DNA of 54,222 nucleotides. Origin: Micractinium sp. NFX-FRZ. Its lineage: Eukaryota > Chlorophyta > Trebouxiophyceae > Chlorellales > Chlorellaceae. Both the position numbers and the translations under genes were made by a program. Every line of letters begins with the position of its first letter. Positions within the stretch are counted from its first letter, which is position 1. This document shows positions 12,601-24,083 of the stretch, piece after piece. A model generated the notes under the pieces. That model was not told the origin of the DNA. It saw only the letters and a list, made by a program, of their open reading frames with translations, and searched no databases. The DNA lies in contig JAPTJF010000428.1 of the NCBI GenBank assembly GCA_029339195.1, positions 1 to 54,222 on the forward strand, written 5' to 3'.

Positions 12601-15600
12601 CTGCTGCTGCTGCTGCTGCGCGTGGTGGTGCTGGGAGGCGGAGGGCTCTGGCCCAGGGGCAGGCAGGTGCTCCTGGGCAAGGACGTTCATCCCCTCGGCG
12701 GCGCCCACCGCGCGCTCGCACGAGGCAAAGCCAAAGGAGCGGCGCGCGGGGAAGCCCGCCCCCGCCAGCGCCAGCAGCGTGTTGTCCGTCCCCGCCATCG
12801 GGTTGCTGCAGTCAGTGGGGAGGGCAGACGGGGGTGGGGTTTGAGGGTGTGGGATGGGTTTGAGGGGTGCAGGAAGGGTTGCAGCACCAGGGGGGCGGGG
12901 CAGGTGGGGGTGGGGGTTGAAGGTGTTAGGGTTGGGCCAAATGAGGGGGACGGCACAGGAGCAGGCGCACAAAGTAGGCCTTGATTGGTGGACGTGGCAG
13001 GGCAGCGAAGCAGGCCGGTGTCAGGCCCAGGCCACAACGCCAGCCATGCACAACCACACGAGCGCACGCACCTGATCTGCCGCACAATGGCGGCCTGCCT
13101 GCCCTGCGCCGCCAGCCATGCGAACACTCCCGTGTCAATCATCAGCTTCCAGATCACGCCGTGACCGCCCGGCTTCATCATCAACTGCACAGCACAGCAC
13201 AGCAGCACAGCGCACAGCACAGCAGTGCAGGAGTCAAGCTACATGCCAAGCAGTGTGCGTGGAGTGGGGTAACAGCCCCAACCCTTGCTACCTCCCAAGC
13301 TGTAGCGCCTGCCGCAGCAGCCGGAACCCTCCTTCCCAGACTGCTGCTGCAGCTCTCACCCACACCTTCCAACGAGCATCACCGCCCCTCCACCCGCCGC
13401 CTCCTGGGTGCAGCGGCTGCCTCAGCACCCCGCGTGCCGTATCTGCCGCCACCGATGGCACGCCGAACCCACCCTGAGGCCACCTCTCAGCCCTGCTCTG
13501 AACACCCTTTGACTCCCCAAAGCCGCTCGGCTGTGCATGCCTCGCGGTGGGGTGCCGCAGACACTGACTTTCAGCCCACTCCGCCCCCAGCCGCACCCCG
13601 CCTCGTGCCCTACCTGCAGCGGCTGCTGCAGCAGCCAGCGCCCGTCGTGCGCCGCCACCATGGGCACCAGCGGCTGCTGGAAGAGGCGGAAGGATGAGGG
13701 GCCCCGCCCAAACCAGGCGGCCTCCTCAAACAGCTGCTTAACCCGCCAGTGGTTGCCCTTAGCGGCTGATGTCATGATGGCGACGGGGGTGGTGTGCTGC
13801 CGGCCGTGCAGCTTCCAGTACAGGTACTCGCGTGCCTGGGGGGAGGGGGGTGGGGGGGCACGGCATGGTGAGGGGTGGCAGCAGGCCGGCAGGGTGGTGT
13901 GCTGGTGCACAGCGGAGGCACTTGAGCACCTAGGGCAGGAAAGGGAGGGGCATTCCAGGGAGAGGGACATGGGAGGCAGGGGTGAGGGAGGGGGTGAGCG
14001 GGGGCATTTTGCGGGGCGGGTGCAGGAGGAAGAGCGGGCTTGGGGAGCGCGCACTGCGGTTGTGCCGCAGTTGCAGCCACAATCAAAGGGCGACCCCCAC
14101 ATATGCTAACTGCACCCCTGCCTGCACGCCCCCAGCCCCACAACCGCCACACTTCCCTGCCTTCCACGCCCCCCACCCCCCCCACCCACCTGCAGGTCCC
14201 TCAGCAGGTTCTCCAGCAGCGAGCGCCCGCAGTACTGCAGTACCGCCGTGGGCAGGCTCTCCCCCGTGCTCTCGCACCGCAGCCCCAACCGGTCGCCGGC
14301 GCCCCCCAGGGGGTACACCTCTGCCATGTGTGGCAGCGCATCCAGGCCCGCCGCCACCGCAGACGCCGCCTCGGCAGCCTGGGAGGGGCTGGCAAGATCC
14401 AGACCCACCGGCACCAGGAAGTCGGTGGCAGTGCCAGCACCGCTGCTGCTGCTGGCGCCGCTGTTGCCAGGGGTGCCAGTAAGGCTGGCGGGCCAGGCAT
14501 CGTCTGTGGAACACATGCTGTCGCTGCTGTAGATGCCGCCGCTGCTGCTGCTGGTTGGGCTGCCGGGCTGCGTGCCTTCTCCCTGCTGTGCCTGCTGGGC
14601 CAGCAGGGCCAGGCACTGCGCCTGGTAGCCCACCAGCCCGCCAATGCTGTCGTAGAAGTCCTCGACACGTGCCAACGCTGCAGGGGGGGCGGGGAAGGGG
14701 ATGCAGTGGCGGTCGCTTGGTGAGAGGGGTGGCAAGCGGTGCAGCCAATGGCGCGGCATGAGAGGGCTGCGCAGCCTGGCAGAAAGGCGAGGCCACTGTT
14801 GTGGCATGCCCCCTGCCACCCAACAGCAGATGGCGCCACGCCCGCCTCCCCCACCACGCCAAGCCCCCGCCTGCTGCTGTGCGGACAGTCGCCATGTCAG
14901 GTGCCACCCTCCCCTGCCCTCCCCTGCCCTGCCCTTCCCCGCCCCGCTCCGCCCCGCGCCAAGCCCACCTGCTGCCAGCTTGGCGAGCGCAGGCGTGATG
15001 GGCACCCCAGTGGGGATGAGTGCCAGCACGTGCTGCTGGTGGAGGGCGGGCAGGCAGGCCAGGCAATAGGCCTCCTTGGGCGCCAGCTCAGCAAGCTCAC
15101 GAGCCACCAGGCGGCCCTCCCTGCAGCAGGCAAGGTTGGGGCAGGGAGGGAGGTTTGGAGCTTAGCAGGGCAGGGCAAGCGTGCGGCGCCAAGCATGGGA
15201 GTGAGTTGAGGCCGTGCGGGACCAGCAGGGATAATAGGAAACGCAAGGTTGGTGGCACTTGGCGGCACTACATTTCCACAGCTGGCAGTCATCTGCAGGC
15301 GCCCAACGCGCAGCGCATCGGCTGCTGCGTCCGGCGGAAGGGTGGCGCACCCCCCAAGGACAGGGAAGCCCCACGCTGCCTCACCACGTGCGGCTGAAGA
15401 AGGTGCGGGCTGCGGCCTGCCCCAGGACCACCTCCATCTGCAGCCAGGCAGAGCAGGCAGGCGAGCATTTGATCATAAGCCGAGGCAGGCCGAAATGAGC
15501 ATGATCATCCGTTTAGGGCAGATGGACACCAGCGTGCGCCCGCCTCGCCTACTACACCGCTCACTTTGTCGCGGTAGGTCGCCGTGCGCCCCAGCTCAGC

Positions 15601-15924
15601 CATCAGCCCGCTGAGCTGGCGCAGCTGCTCCTCCACCGGCGGCGGGTCTTGCACAACAGCCACGGCGGGCACGGTGTCGGCGCCTGTCCAGGCTTGGGTG
15701 GCAAGTGCCGCAGGCGGCTGCTGCCGCCCACCTGCCGCCTCCCCCGACGACGGTGTCCCGCCGAAAGGCCGCGCAGCTGCTGCGCACTGCAGGGCGCGTC
15801 GACGCAACCTGACAGCTCCGGCATACTGCTGCTGCTGTGTGCGCCCACTGCTGGCTGGCCAGGGCCGGTGGGGGGCCGCAAGGCAGGGAAGAGTGCCAGC
15901 AACGAGCTTGCCGGGCTGCGCCAT
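9682..15924 (-). CDS. UGP3: UDP-glucose pyrophosphorylase, plastid UGP3 type
   Basis: Makes UDP-glucose from UTP and glucose-1-phosphate. In plants the plastid UGP3 enzyme supplies UDP-glucose for sulfolipid (SQDG) synthesis. Twelve or so minus-strand exons read well. ATG 15924 starts a basic, Ser/Ala-rich leader that looks like a chloroplast transit peptide. Then come VARELAELAPKEAYCLACLP (15.1 kb) and the nucleotide-binding signature YPLGGAGDRLGL followed by GESLPTAVLQYCGRSLLE (14.2-14.3 kb). PVAIMTSAAKGNH is at 13.76 kb, MMKPGGHGVIWKL near 13.16 kb, NPMAGTDNTLLALAG near 12.78 kb and VTNVEYTEF near 12.48 kb. The C-terminal half, with GPGFVFLAHPALGPLW at 10.7 kb, ends at the stop at 9682. 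This is the first ATG in the frame. The protein carries Ser-rich and Gln/His/Asn-rich inserts (near 14.5 and 12.6 kb) that look like algal low-complexity insertions. The remembered UGP3 consensus fits over nearly the whole length. Confidence 0.9.
11070..11083. repeat. C14 homopolymer in a UGP3 intron
   Basis: Fourteen consecutive C. On the minus (sense) strand this is a G run inside an intron. Confidence 0.9.
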
Positions 15925-16234
15925 TTTATGCCTCCCCGATCGTTGCAATCGAAGGTGTTGCTGATCAAAGCAGCCTGAATGAGAAGGCAGTGGCTTTGAA
16001 GTGGGTGCGCATCCGTGTTCAGCCCAGCGGCACGGCTGAAGGGCTGTCTGGTGCTTCACCACTGGCAGTGCGCTCCCACCTGCTTGCTGTGGGAAACAAA
16101 CGAGGATATGCGGGGCATACTAGCGCAGCACGACAGCATGGGCGTTTGTTTTCCGCTGAGCTGCTGCAGGGCTGGCACTGAGCCAATTGCCATTCACCCC
16201 CCTCCAAAACAACGGGTGGACAGGAACTGAAAGC
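15925..16234. other. Divergent promoter region of UGP3 and the LisH-WD40 gene
   Basis: A 310-bp gap between two head-to-head ATGs. It holds both 5' UTRs and the shared upstream region. No TATA box or obvious operator was seen. Confidence 0.5.
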
Positions 16235-18844
16235 ATGGCAGAGCTTCCGCCCGACCCCAATCGCTGGTGTTTGGCAATAGTGCAGCAGTGGCTGGCCGAG
16301 CAAGGCTTTGCCAAAGGTATGATGGTTCTGCTCCAGACAGCAGGCCGGCAGGCAAGCGAAAAGCCCTGCATTGCCGCCTCCGCCGCCCGCCCGCCCACCT
16401 CCCGCCTGGGTAGGTCCCCGGCCCCCCCCCCACCCTGCGCACTGCAGCCCTGGCAGCTCTGGAGCAAGAGGCGGGCCTGCGGGTGCAGCATGAAGTGCAG
16501 CGGGGCAGCCAGCTGCTGCAGGTGGGGGCCGGAGGACTGTGCTGTGACTGAGGTCCGGTGGTGCAGGGGTTGGGTGCAGGTGGGACGGCCCTCTCATCGT
16601 CCTGCTTTCCGGGCCCCACCAGGCCTCACATCACACTTGCTGCTCACCTCCGCACTCTCGCGTGTTCAATCACACGCACTGCTACCTTCCCCTTCTCTTC
16701 CTCCCTCTTTCTCGAGCAGCTTGTGTACGACCACATTGAGCGACTGGCAGCCGACACTCTTGACGAGGTGGCCACCGCTCGGCGCCTGCTGGAGGAGCAG
16801 CTGCTGGCGGGCGGCAGCGCCACGGGGCCGGGCGACTGCCCCACCGTGCTGCGGGCAAGCCTGGAGGGGCTCCATGCCTCCGCCAACGTAATAGCCGTGG
16901 AGTGCTGGCCGGAGCGGCGCCTGGCGGTCAGCGGCAGCAGCGACGGCAGCGTGCGGGCGGTGGGATACGAGGGGCAGCTGCTGTGGGAGGCGCAGGCGGG
17001 GCGCAGCGGCGTGCTGTGCCTGACACTGCACCTCGGCGCCAGCTCTGCTTCTTCTCCCAGCGGCGGCAGCGGCGATGGCAGCAGCCTGGTAGCCGCAGGC
17101 CTGATGGACGGTTCCGTGGTGGTGCTGGATGCAGAGACGGGTGCTATTCTGGCCAGGGCAGCGCCGCACCGCAAGTATGTGGTTGCTGCCCGCTGGGCGC
17201 CAGGCGGGCGCCACTTGGTCACCGCCTCCTGGGACTGCAGCTTTGCTGTGCATCGACTGCAGCGGCGGCAGGCACCGGGCGGCGAGGCGGCCATGGAAGC
17301 AGCAGGCTTGAGCACAGCGAGCACGGCGGGGGAAGCTGGCAGCGGCAGTGGGAGCAGCGGCGAGGAGGGCGGCTGCTGGGAGCTGGTGACGGTGCATCAC
17401 GAGCAAACAGCAGGCAAAGTGAATGCACTCGAGTTCCTGCCGCCCCTGCCCAACGCCGGCAGCGGCGGCAGCGGCGAAGCGGGCAGCAGGCGGGGCTGTC
17501 GGCTCCTGGTTGCGGTGCAGGGGTCCAACTACCTGCTGGAGCTCAGCATCAGCGCCGCTGCCGGCGCCAGCTCAGCGCCAGCTGGCGTGCCAGGGCCCAG
17601 CAGCAGCACCAGCGGCACTGCAGCAGGCCAGGCAGCGGCAGCAGGCGAGGCAGCAGCAGGCGGAGAAGGGGCGGACAGTCCGGGGGAGACGGCGGTGCGA
17701 GAGGAGCGGCGCATCAACATGAACCCTGCTGGCGATGACCACGTCTCCTTCAGTGCCGCACACCTGGCGGTGTCCCCTTGTGGCCGGCTGCTGCTTGTGT
17801 CGGCGGACAATGGCCGCTTGCTGGTGTACGAGCGCGTGGGTGAGCGGGGTGGATGCCTGCTTGGGAGGGCTGGGCTGCGTTTGCAGCCGCTGGCTGGCTG
17901 GCTGCTTGCTCGCTTGCATGCTTTGCTAGCTGGCTGTGTTGAGAAAGCCGATGCACCAACGCTCTAGCACACCCAGCCAACTTCACGCCCTGCTCCTCCG
18001 GCACCCGCCTTCCCACCCGCCCTCCTGCCCTGCTCCTGTGCAACTCCCCACGCACTTGTTCTCCCGCTTACACACCGCCCACCTGCTTCCCTGCAGGCTG
18101 GAAGCTAGCAGGCGTGGCTCATCATGCGACTGCCCCGGTGCATCGTTGCACCACCACCTCCCCCCACTTCCCCTCTCTCTGCAGGCTGTGCGCAGGTGCT
18201 GCCCTGATCAACAACCTTTGCACTCCTTCCATGTGCTGCACTGCTCACCCCTCCGAAACCTTCCCACAAACCTGCATGCAGGCTGGACGCAGGTGCGCTC
18301 CATCATCGGGCTGCCTGTGGAGCAGTTCCATCAGTACGCTGCCACCTGGCATTGCTCGGGGCAGTACATCATGGCAGGTGGGCGGGCGGGCGCGGGCCGA
18401 GCACGGGCCGAGCAGGTTGTGCGGGGTGCAGGCCGCATCGGCGGCGCAGCTAACTGTGCGTCATGCTCGCGGCACCAGGGCGCCGCTGCTGACACTGCGT
18501 TCTCTGATACAGCGCAACCCGACAGCCTGCCGGCCCTCACCTGTGCACTAGTCCCTTCCCCACTTGCACCTCATCCCGTGTGCGTGCTCCCGGCTTCCTC
18601 CACCCCTGCAGCTGCCGCCCACGGCGGGGTGTGCACCTTCCATGTGGGCTCCGCCAGGCGCGTCGCCATGCTGGCAGCCCACAGCAAGAACGTGCGCGGC
18701 CTGGCATACGACGCCCCCAACAACCTGCTCCTCACCTGCTCCTTCGACCGCACAGTGAAGGTGTGGGAGGCTGCCGGGGGGGCGGCAAGCACGGCAGAAT
18801 CGGGGGAGCGGCGGGCGCAGGGCACGGAGGCGGGCGCGGCATGA
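16235..18844 (+). CDS. LisH-like and WD40-repeat protein
   Basis: Probable scaffold protein built on a beta-propeller; partner unknown. ATG 16235 opens MAELPPDPNRWCLAIVQQWL. After an intron in phase 1 (16317-16447) the helix continues as ALAALEQEAGLRVQHEVQRG. Together these resemble a LisH dimerisation motif (hydrophobic helix, WLxxxGF, then ALxxE). The large exon from 16720 to about 17840 has several WD-type blades: RLAVSGSSDGSVRAV, LVAAGLMDGSVVVLDAETG, HLVTASWDCSFAVH and CGRLLLVSADNGRLLVYE. Two more exons near 18283-18377 and 18612-18844 add VEQFHQYAATWHCSGQYIMA and NLLLTCSFDRTVKVWEA, the last a textbook blade with the closing VKVWE. Gly/Ser/Ala-rich loops (17.3 and 17.6 kb) separate the blades. 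The TGA stop at 18842-18844 is followed 59 bases later by TGTAA. Confidence 0.82.
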
Positions 18845-18902
18845 AGTGCGGGCAGCGACGGCGCGTGCGCTGCACAACTGGCTGCCAGAGCCCTCAATGT
18901 GA

Positions 18903-18907
18903 TGTAA
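18903..18907 (+). terminator. TGTAA polyadenylation signal of the LisH-WD40 gene
   Basis: It starts 59 bases after the stop codon. A minus-strand TGTAA lies only about 50 bases further right, so the two convergent genes have nearly touching or overlapping 3' ends. Confidence 0.65.
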
Positions 18908-18956
18908 AGCAAGTATTGCGGCTGGGAATGCAGCATTGCGGACGTGATAACAGGGC

Positions 18957-18961
18957 TTACA
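18957..18961 (-). terminator. Candidate TGTAA polyadenylation signal of the CMD-like gene
   Basis: TTACA on the plus strand reads TGTAA on the minus strand, about 440 bases after the stop at 19401. This implies a long 3' UTR filling the 18.96-19.40 kb gap. A nearer signal was not seen. Confidence 0.45.
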
Positions 18962-19400
18962 TAGAAGGAGCAAAAGTGAGCCAGAAAGGTGGCAGGAGGG
19001 GCAATGAAAACAGGTGAGCGGCAGAGGAGTAAGAGAGTGCAGGGACAGGAGAGGAGAAGGAAAGGCACGTAGGCATTTGCAGCCAGCAGGGAGCAATAGT
19101 TATTGCAAAGGCAGGTGCAGAGGACGAACAGGTTGAGACGTGGTCCAGAGACGTGGGGGAAGGGGAGGGAAACAAGGAGAGGGGTGGTCAGAGCCGAACA
19201 CCATTTGATGCTGCCTTGACTTCCGTGACCAGGGATACAACACAACGGCGGTTGTGTGGGCAGTCCTCTTTATTGCTTGCAAAGCCTTGCCGGGGAAACG
19301 CCACTGCCTCCAGGGCTAGCCACATCGGGGCCCACGGTGTCGCCCCTGGCTTGGCCCTGGCATATGATATTGTTCATACTCTGCTGACTTCCGCCCACGC

Positions 19401-19668
19401 TCACCGCCGGCCCGGCTCCTCCTCTCCCTCCTCCTCCTCCTCCTCCTCATCCAAGCCTGAATCGAACTGCTCCCGATCCAGCCCGGGGGGCAGCCCCGAG
19501 TCGTCCAAGGGGTCCCACCCAAAGAAGAGGCCGCTGCGCGCCCGCTGCTGCTCCATGCGCGCCGCTATCGCGTCCACTGCGGGCCAGCAGCGGGGACAGC
19601 AGGGACAGCAACACAAAGCGGAGGGGCAGTGGTTGAGGTGCAGGTCATGTGGGCGAGCAGCAGCAGCC

Positions 19669-19712
<44 letters not shown>

Positions 19713-22185
19713 GAGGGGGCTGAGCTGGAGTGCTCTGTGGGTGCGTGTGGACACAAACACATGCATCGCCCCACATGCAGTGCTGCCAGCCACACTGCAG
19801 GTGGTGCCATGACTGTCCCATGACCTAACCACAACCGGACTGCAGGACCCCACAGCAGCGACCCAACATGCCCCACCAGCGCCGCACCTGCCAAGTTGCC
19901 TGGGCGTCGAATATTGCTGGTGCCCCACACCCCCAGCTTGCTGCCGCTGCCTGCGCCCTTCAGGCCAGCCGCTGCGCCGCTGACGCTTGCGTCTGCGCCA
20001 TCGCTGCTGCTGCCGCTCGCTTGCTCCGGCGGCCGCCCGCCCGGCTGTGCCGGCGGTAGGTTGACCAGCGGCGGCAGCGGGGGGATGCACACATTGACCT
20101 CGGGATCTTGTATAGCTACCTCTGGGCAGGTGGGAGGCTGGTCAGCCATGTCTTTCTGGAACTTGGCAAATGCCTGTGGAAGTGCAACAGTGCACAGGGC
20201 AGAAAGGGGGAGGGTGAGGGGCATACCTTGAAAAGCATCCAGCACCGCTGTAGAGCCGCCTTGAGCGATGTGTGCCTGGTGCACATTGCCGCCTCTGCTT
20301 GCACCATCCTGCCGCTAACCCTCCCTACAGCCTGTACCCCTGTCTGGGTGCTGCGCCTGCTGCCACTGCTCGCCCACCCACACGTTTAGCGTGCACAGCA
20401 TTCCGTCCAGCACACTCCCCTGCCCCCTGCTACACAACCTGCAGCACACCCTGCTGCGCCCACCCTGCTGCGCCCACCCACCATATCTAGCGTTCGTAGC
20501 GCTGCCTTGAGCACGCTGCGCCTGCTGTCTGGCATGCGGGGCCCCATGTCGCACGCCAGCCGCACCACCTCCTCCACCGCTGCCACGCTGTTGCCAAACC
20601 TGCGGCAGGGAGTGGCAGCAGAACGGGCGGCATGTTGCGAGGCATTCAGGGTGCGCCGATGCTCCTGCACTCTTGCCGGCTGGCCAGCAACAGACGCCAG
20701 GTGTGCACCAGCCCGCCAAGCAAGCAGGCCTGCAGCCGGCAGGGGGCCGGGGTGTGGCAATGCACCCCATGCCCAATGGGCAAAGGGAAACAAAGGGTGT
20801 GTCGCTCGTCACACCTGAGCCCCGCCAGCGCATGCCCAAACAGCTGGTCGGGCATGTGGGCCTCCGCCAGGAAGGCGCACGTCAGCAGCTGCTTCTGGCG
20901 CAGGTCCAGCCCCGGGGAGCTGTAGACGTCGCCGTACAGGTGCAGCCTGCAGGGAGCGGTGGTAGCAGAGGGGGGGGCAGGGGGCGGGGGGCGGGCGGTG
21001 AAGTCAGGCTGGCAGGGGAGGCAGGCAGGGACCGAGTTGGATCCAGGGGGCAGGCAGCGGTACATACAGGGTGAGGGACTGGGTGGCGGTGCATCAAGTG
21101 CCAGCACAGGACTGCCCCGTTTGCTGCCATTGTGCTGTCCAGCCCCGCCCCTCAGTGCGCCCTTCGTGCCCTGCCTCACTACTTGCCCCTGCAACCCAGC
21201 CTGAGGCCTCACCTGATCCACTCTCCCAGCGCTGGATCCGCTGCGTGCATGTTGGCTCGCACCTTGTCCGTTACCCCGCTATATACCAGCTCGAATGCAT
21301 TGCCGGGGGGGCCAGACACCTGGTGGGGGGAGGGGGAGGCAGTCGGGCGGAGGGCGGGTGTGGGGGACAGGTGTGGTGCTTGTTGTTGGCAGCAACGCGC
21401 AGGGCAGCCGCCAACGGCAGCGCCTGCTCTGCTTCCCTCCCAGGCATCACCCTTGCCCTATCAGCACACACACCCTTCGTTGCCCGCCCTGCAAAAAGTC
21501 ACTCCAGACGATAGCTGCTGCCCGAGCGTCCCTGCCACCCAACATGGTTGACCACTACTGATCTTGTTTGCCCACCTTGGCGGGCGTGTCCTCCGGCAGC
21601 AGCTTGGCCTTGTGCAGCGCCAGGGTGGCGGCCAGGCAGGGGCCGTACCCCGCAAACACCACCAGGTGCCGCACACACCCGCGCAGCTCCTCGCCGCTGG
21701 CACCGGCGGACAGCGCCTCGCGAGCCAGCTCTGCAGCAGGGCCAGTGTTGATATGGGTGTTCCCGTCAATGAATGTCTGTCAATGCAGGTCTGTCGAATA
21801 CAATTGTGCCAAAGACGTGACGCAGGGGTCTGCCAAAAGGGGCCTCTTCTGGCCCAGGGGGCAGAGGCAGGGGCAGAGGGAAGAAGGGTGCCTGCAGGTG
21901 TTGCAAAGGAGGTATAGCAGCGGAGTACGGGTCCCCCGCTAACAAGGAAATGGGTTTTCAAACTGCAAAATGTCCAGAACATGAGTAGGCTGCAGCCTGT
22001 GTGCATGCAGGCTGCAAAACTGAGCGTCAAAGGCAGGCAGCCCACGGCCACTGTGCACGCACCCCCTGCCCCCCCAGCCTCCCCTCTGCACCGGTTACCC
22101 ACCCACCGGGAAGCTGCTCCCAATAGTGAAAACATCCCGCCATGTACAGGCGGACTAAGGAGCGGTCCAGGACAGACAGGTCCAT
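19401..22185 (-). CDS. Carboxymuconolactone decarboxylase-like (AhpD-like fold) protein
   Basis: Helical CMD-family protein; members are decarboxylases or peroxide-linked disulfide reductases, and the reaction here is unknown. Exons on the minus strand join in phase. ATG 22185 opens MDLSVLDRSLVRLYMAGCFH. The exon at about 21578-21732 has ELAREALSAGASGEELRGC then VRHLVVFAGYGPCLAATLAL. After a linker exon near 21.27 kb, 20.82-20.95 kb has LHLYGDVYSSPGLDLRQKQL followed by LTCAFLAEAHMPDQL. The next exon is near 20.5 kb (AVEEVVRLACDMGPRMPDSR). This gives a CMD-type helix pair in each half. No AhpD-type CxxC motif was seen, so peroxidase-type chemistry is doubtful. The tail, absent from simple CMD proteins, is Pro/Ser-rich and ends acidic (FDSGLDEEEEEEEGEEEP). 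In-frame sequence upstream of 22185 is open and Arg/Ser/Ala-rich, like a transit peptide, but I see no ATG for it, so an upstream exon may exist. Confidence 0.72.
19671..19711. repeat. (AGC)n microsatellite in a CMD-gene intron
   Basis: About 13 copies of AGC in the last intron of the CMD-like gene, next to an interrupted shorter run. It is long enough to be polymorphic. Confidence 0.85.
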
Positions 22186-22720
22186 GGTAGGCAGGAACGG
22201 GGGCCCCTCGCTGTCCAAGCTTCCTCCGCTGCCTGCTGCCGCCGCTGCCGCAGTGGGCGTACTGTGCCGCGCGCCTGGGCGCCAGATGAGGCTGTGATGC
22301 GAGACTCTTGGGGCTCTAGGGGCTTGAAAGCGCTGCAGAAGTCCGGCGGAGCGCCTGCAGCTCGGGAGACGGCTCGGGAGACGGTGCGACGTAAGCTTTG
22401 GGAGGCGCTTAGGCGGCAAGGGACCAGCACTGTTGCTAACATCAGACCGCTGAGACTGCAAATGCGCACCTCAGGTCCCCGCTGGCAACGGTGGCTGACA
22501 AATTGCGGCCTGCCAGTGCCTCCAGCATCCAAGGCGCCAAAACAATAACTGTAAATATGGGTGAAATCGGATCAGGGGCAGTGGCTTTGGCAAAGTGGCC
22601 AGTGAATGCCTGCACTGCCGCTGCGGCGCCGGCTGGCGCCAGGTTGGCGGTGCTGGGGTTTGCCTGGGTGGACTCATTCTGTCCATGTGAGCTTCATTCC
22701 TGCCGGCATCAAGACTCCGC
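22186..22720. other. Divergent region between the CMD-like gene and a small unknown gene
   Basis: It may hold an upstream exon of the CMD-like gene: the minus frame is open from 22185 to about 22455, Arg/Ser-rich, with a TTTGCAG acceptor-like site at its far end. It should also hold the promoter or a first exon of the plus-strand gene. No other gene seen. Confidence 0.4.
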
Positions 22721-23502
22721 ATGCCTCTTGCGCTGCAGTACAGCAACTGGGCGGGCCACAATTGCACGCACACTCGCGCCAGGCTCTGCCAGCGAGCCAC
22801 CACCAGGCCGCGAGCTTCACATTCAGGAGGAAGCGCCGACGAGGACGTCGCACAGCCAGCAAACGGGCTGCAGGCAGCAGCGCGACTTCCAGCACCGCTC
22901 CCTGTGGGTCCGCCGTCAGCGCAGGCCGGCCGCCAGGAGGGGCCTGCACCGGACGGCGCCAACGCCACGGCATCTCGCACTCCCCCAGCCCTGCTGGAAA
23001 TGAGTGTGACTGCGCTGGATCCCAGCCCTGCCACATTAGAGCGCTGGGCTTTGGCGTACAAAGAGGTGCGGGCAGGGGGGCTGGCAAGGCGTGCTAGCCA
23101 TTCATCAGTGCTGCATCGGCTTTGCTGTTTGCGTGACAGGTCACTGATTGAGACCCCCAATCATGCTGGCAGTGCACACCCAACGAGCCGGCCTGCCGCC
23201 ACACGCCAATGCTTGCATCATCTGGGCTGCCTGCCTGCCCGTCTCCCCCCCGCACATCATCCACCCCGATGGCAGGCACCCCGATGTCAAACCCACTCCT
23301 TTTTAAGTGGCCCCGTAAGGTGTAAGGACTCTGCTTTTGTCTCTTCCTTTGAGCCTTGCAGATGGTTGCAGATGCCCGCGAGCTGGGCATCCCAGCCTCC
23401 GCCATCCCGCCACTACCGGAGCAGCCAACGGCGGCCGAGCTGCGGGCGGCGCGGGAGCGGCTGGAGGGCATGATTGCTTCTTTCCTCAGCGCCGCCCTCT
23501 GA
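22721..23502 (+). CDS. Small protein of unknown function
   Basis: I do not recognise this protein. The ATG at 22721 is the first in a frame that runs through TPPALLEMSVTALDPSPATL and ERWALAYKE. A GAG/GTGCGG donor near 23066 then joins a TTGCAG acceptor near 23361 in phase 0. The last exon reads MVADARELGIPASAIPPLPE followed by QPTAAELRAARERLEGMIAS, ending at TGA 23500-23502. The N-terminus is basic, Ala/Gln-rich and low in acidic residues, so it could be a plastid or mitochondrial leader. The C-terminus is a predicted amphipathic helix. The last exon looks coding; the start is uncertain because an extra upstream exon is possible. Confidence 0.5.
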
Positions 23503-24037
23503 GGCGGCAGCAGGCAGCAGCACGCACCCGGCGCTGCTGAGGCCCTGGCCTCTTCTCACAATCACCCAAGTTGGTGCCATGAGTCAGCGAGTTCCTTGCC
23601 TGCCGGCTCAGGCAAGGGCATTACAGAGCCCACCCCTGCCTGGCCTCTATGCCACCTGGCCCTCCATGCCGCAATACACCGCCCCTGCCTCTTTCGAACA
23701 TCCCCAAATTCAACACCTGCACCACAGCTGCAAGCACTGCTTGCCTTCCTTGCTGCCCCTCCCTTTTGCTGCCCCTCCATTCATGCGGTTGCTGCCGGCC
23801 CATCAGTCCGGCAGCTCTGCCTGCCCTGCCTGCCATCCAGCCCTGCCCTGTTCACGTGCGCAAATGCGGCCCTTGCTGCTGCGCGCTCTGCCCGCTGACG
23901 CCAACATCACATGCTGCCCTCTCCCGCCATGCTTCTGCAATGCTGCTCCCCGCTGAACATCCCGGCCCCTTCCCAGCTGCTGCTGCTGCTGCTCATTTTC
24001 TCTCGCCTCTGGTGGGCAGCAGGCCAGTGCTGGTAGA

Positions 24038-24042
24038 TTACA
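24038..24042 (-). terminator. TGTAA polyadenylation signal of petM
   Basis: TTACA on the plus strand; on the minus strand it is TGTAA about 131 bases after the petM stop. Confidence 0.6.
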
Positions 24043-24078
24043 CGCAGTGAGTCATGAAGCGGAGGAGGGTGTGGGGGG

Positions 24079-24083
24079 TGTAA
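24079..24083 (+). terminator. Candidate TGTAA polyadenylation signal of the small unknown gene
   Basis: The first plus-strand TGTAA seen after the stop at 23502, about 577 bases away. It lies to the right of the petM signal, giving overlapping convergent 3' UTRs if used. Confidence 0.35.

Larger units (their letters stand above)
18845..19400. other. Convergent intergenic region (3' UTRs)
   Basis: It holds the 3' UTR of the LisH-WD40 gene and probably all of the 3' UTR of the CMD-like gene. No gene seen. Confidence 0.5.

Noticed and set aside
16940..17738. Alternative 278-codon plus frame in the WD40 exon
   Set aside because: It is a shifted frame over the WD40 exon, Gly/Arg/Gln-rich, while the other frame gives recognisable WD blades.
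22185..22461. CMD-like gene starting at 22461
   Set aside because: The codon there is TTG on the minus strand, not ATG. 22185 is the first ATG in that frame, though an upstream exon is possible.
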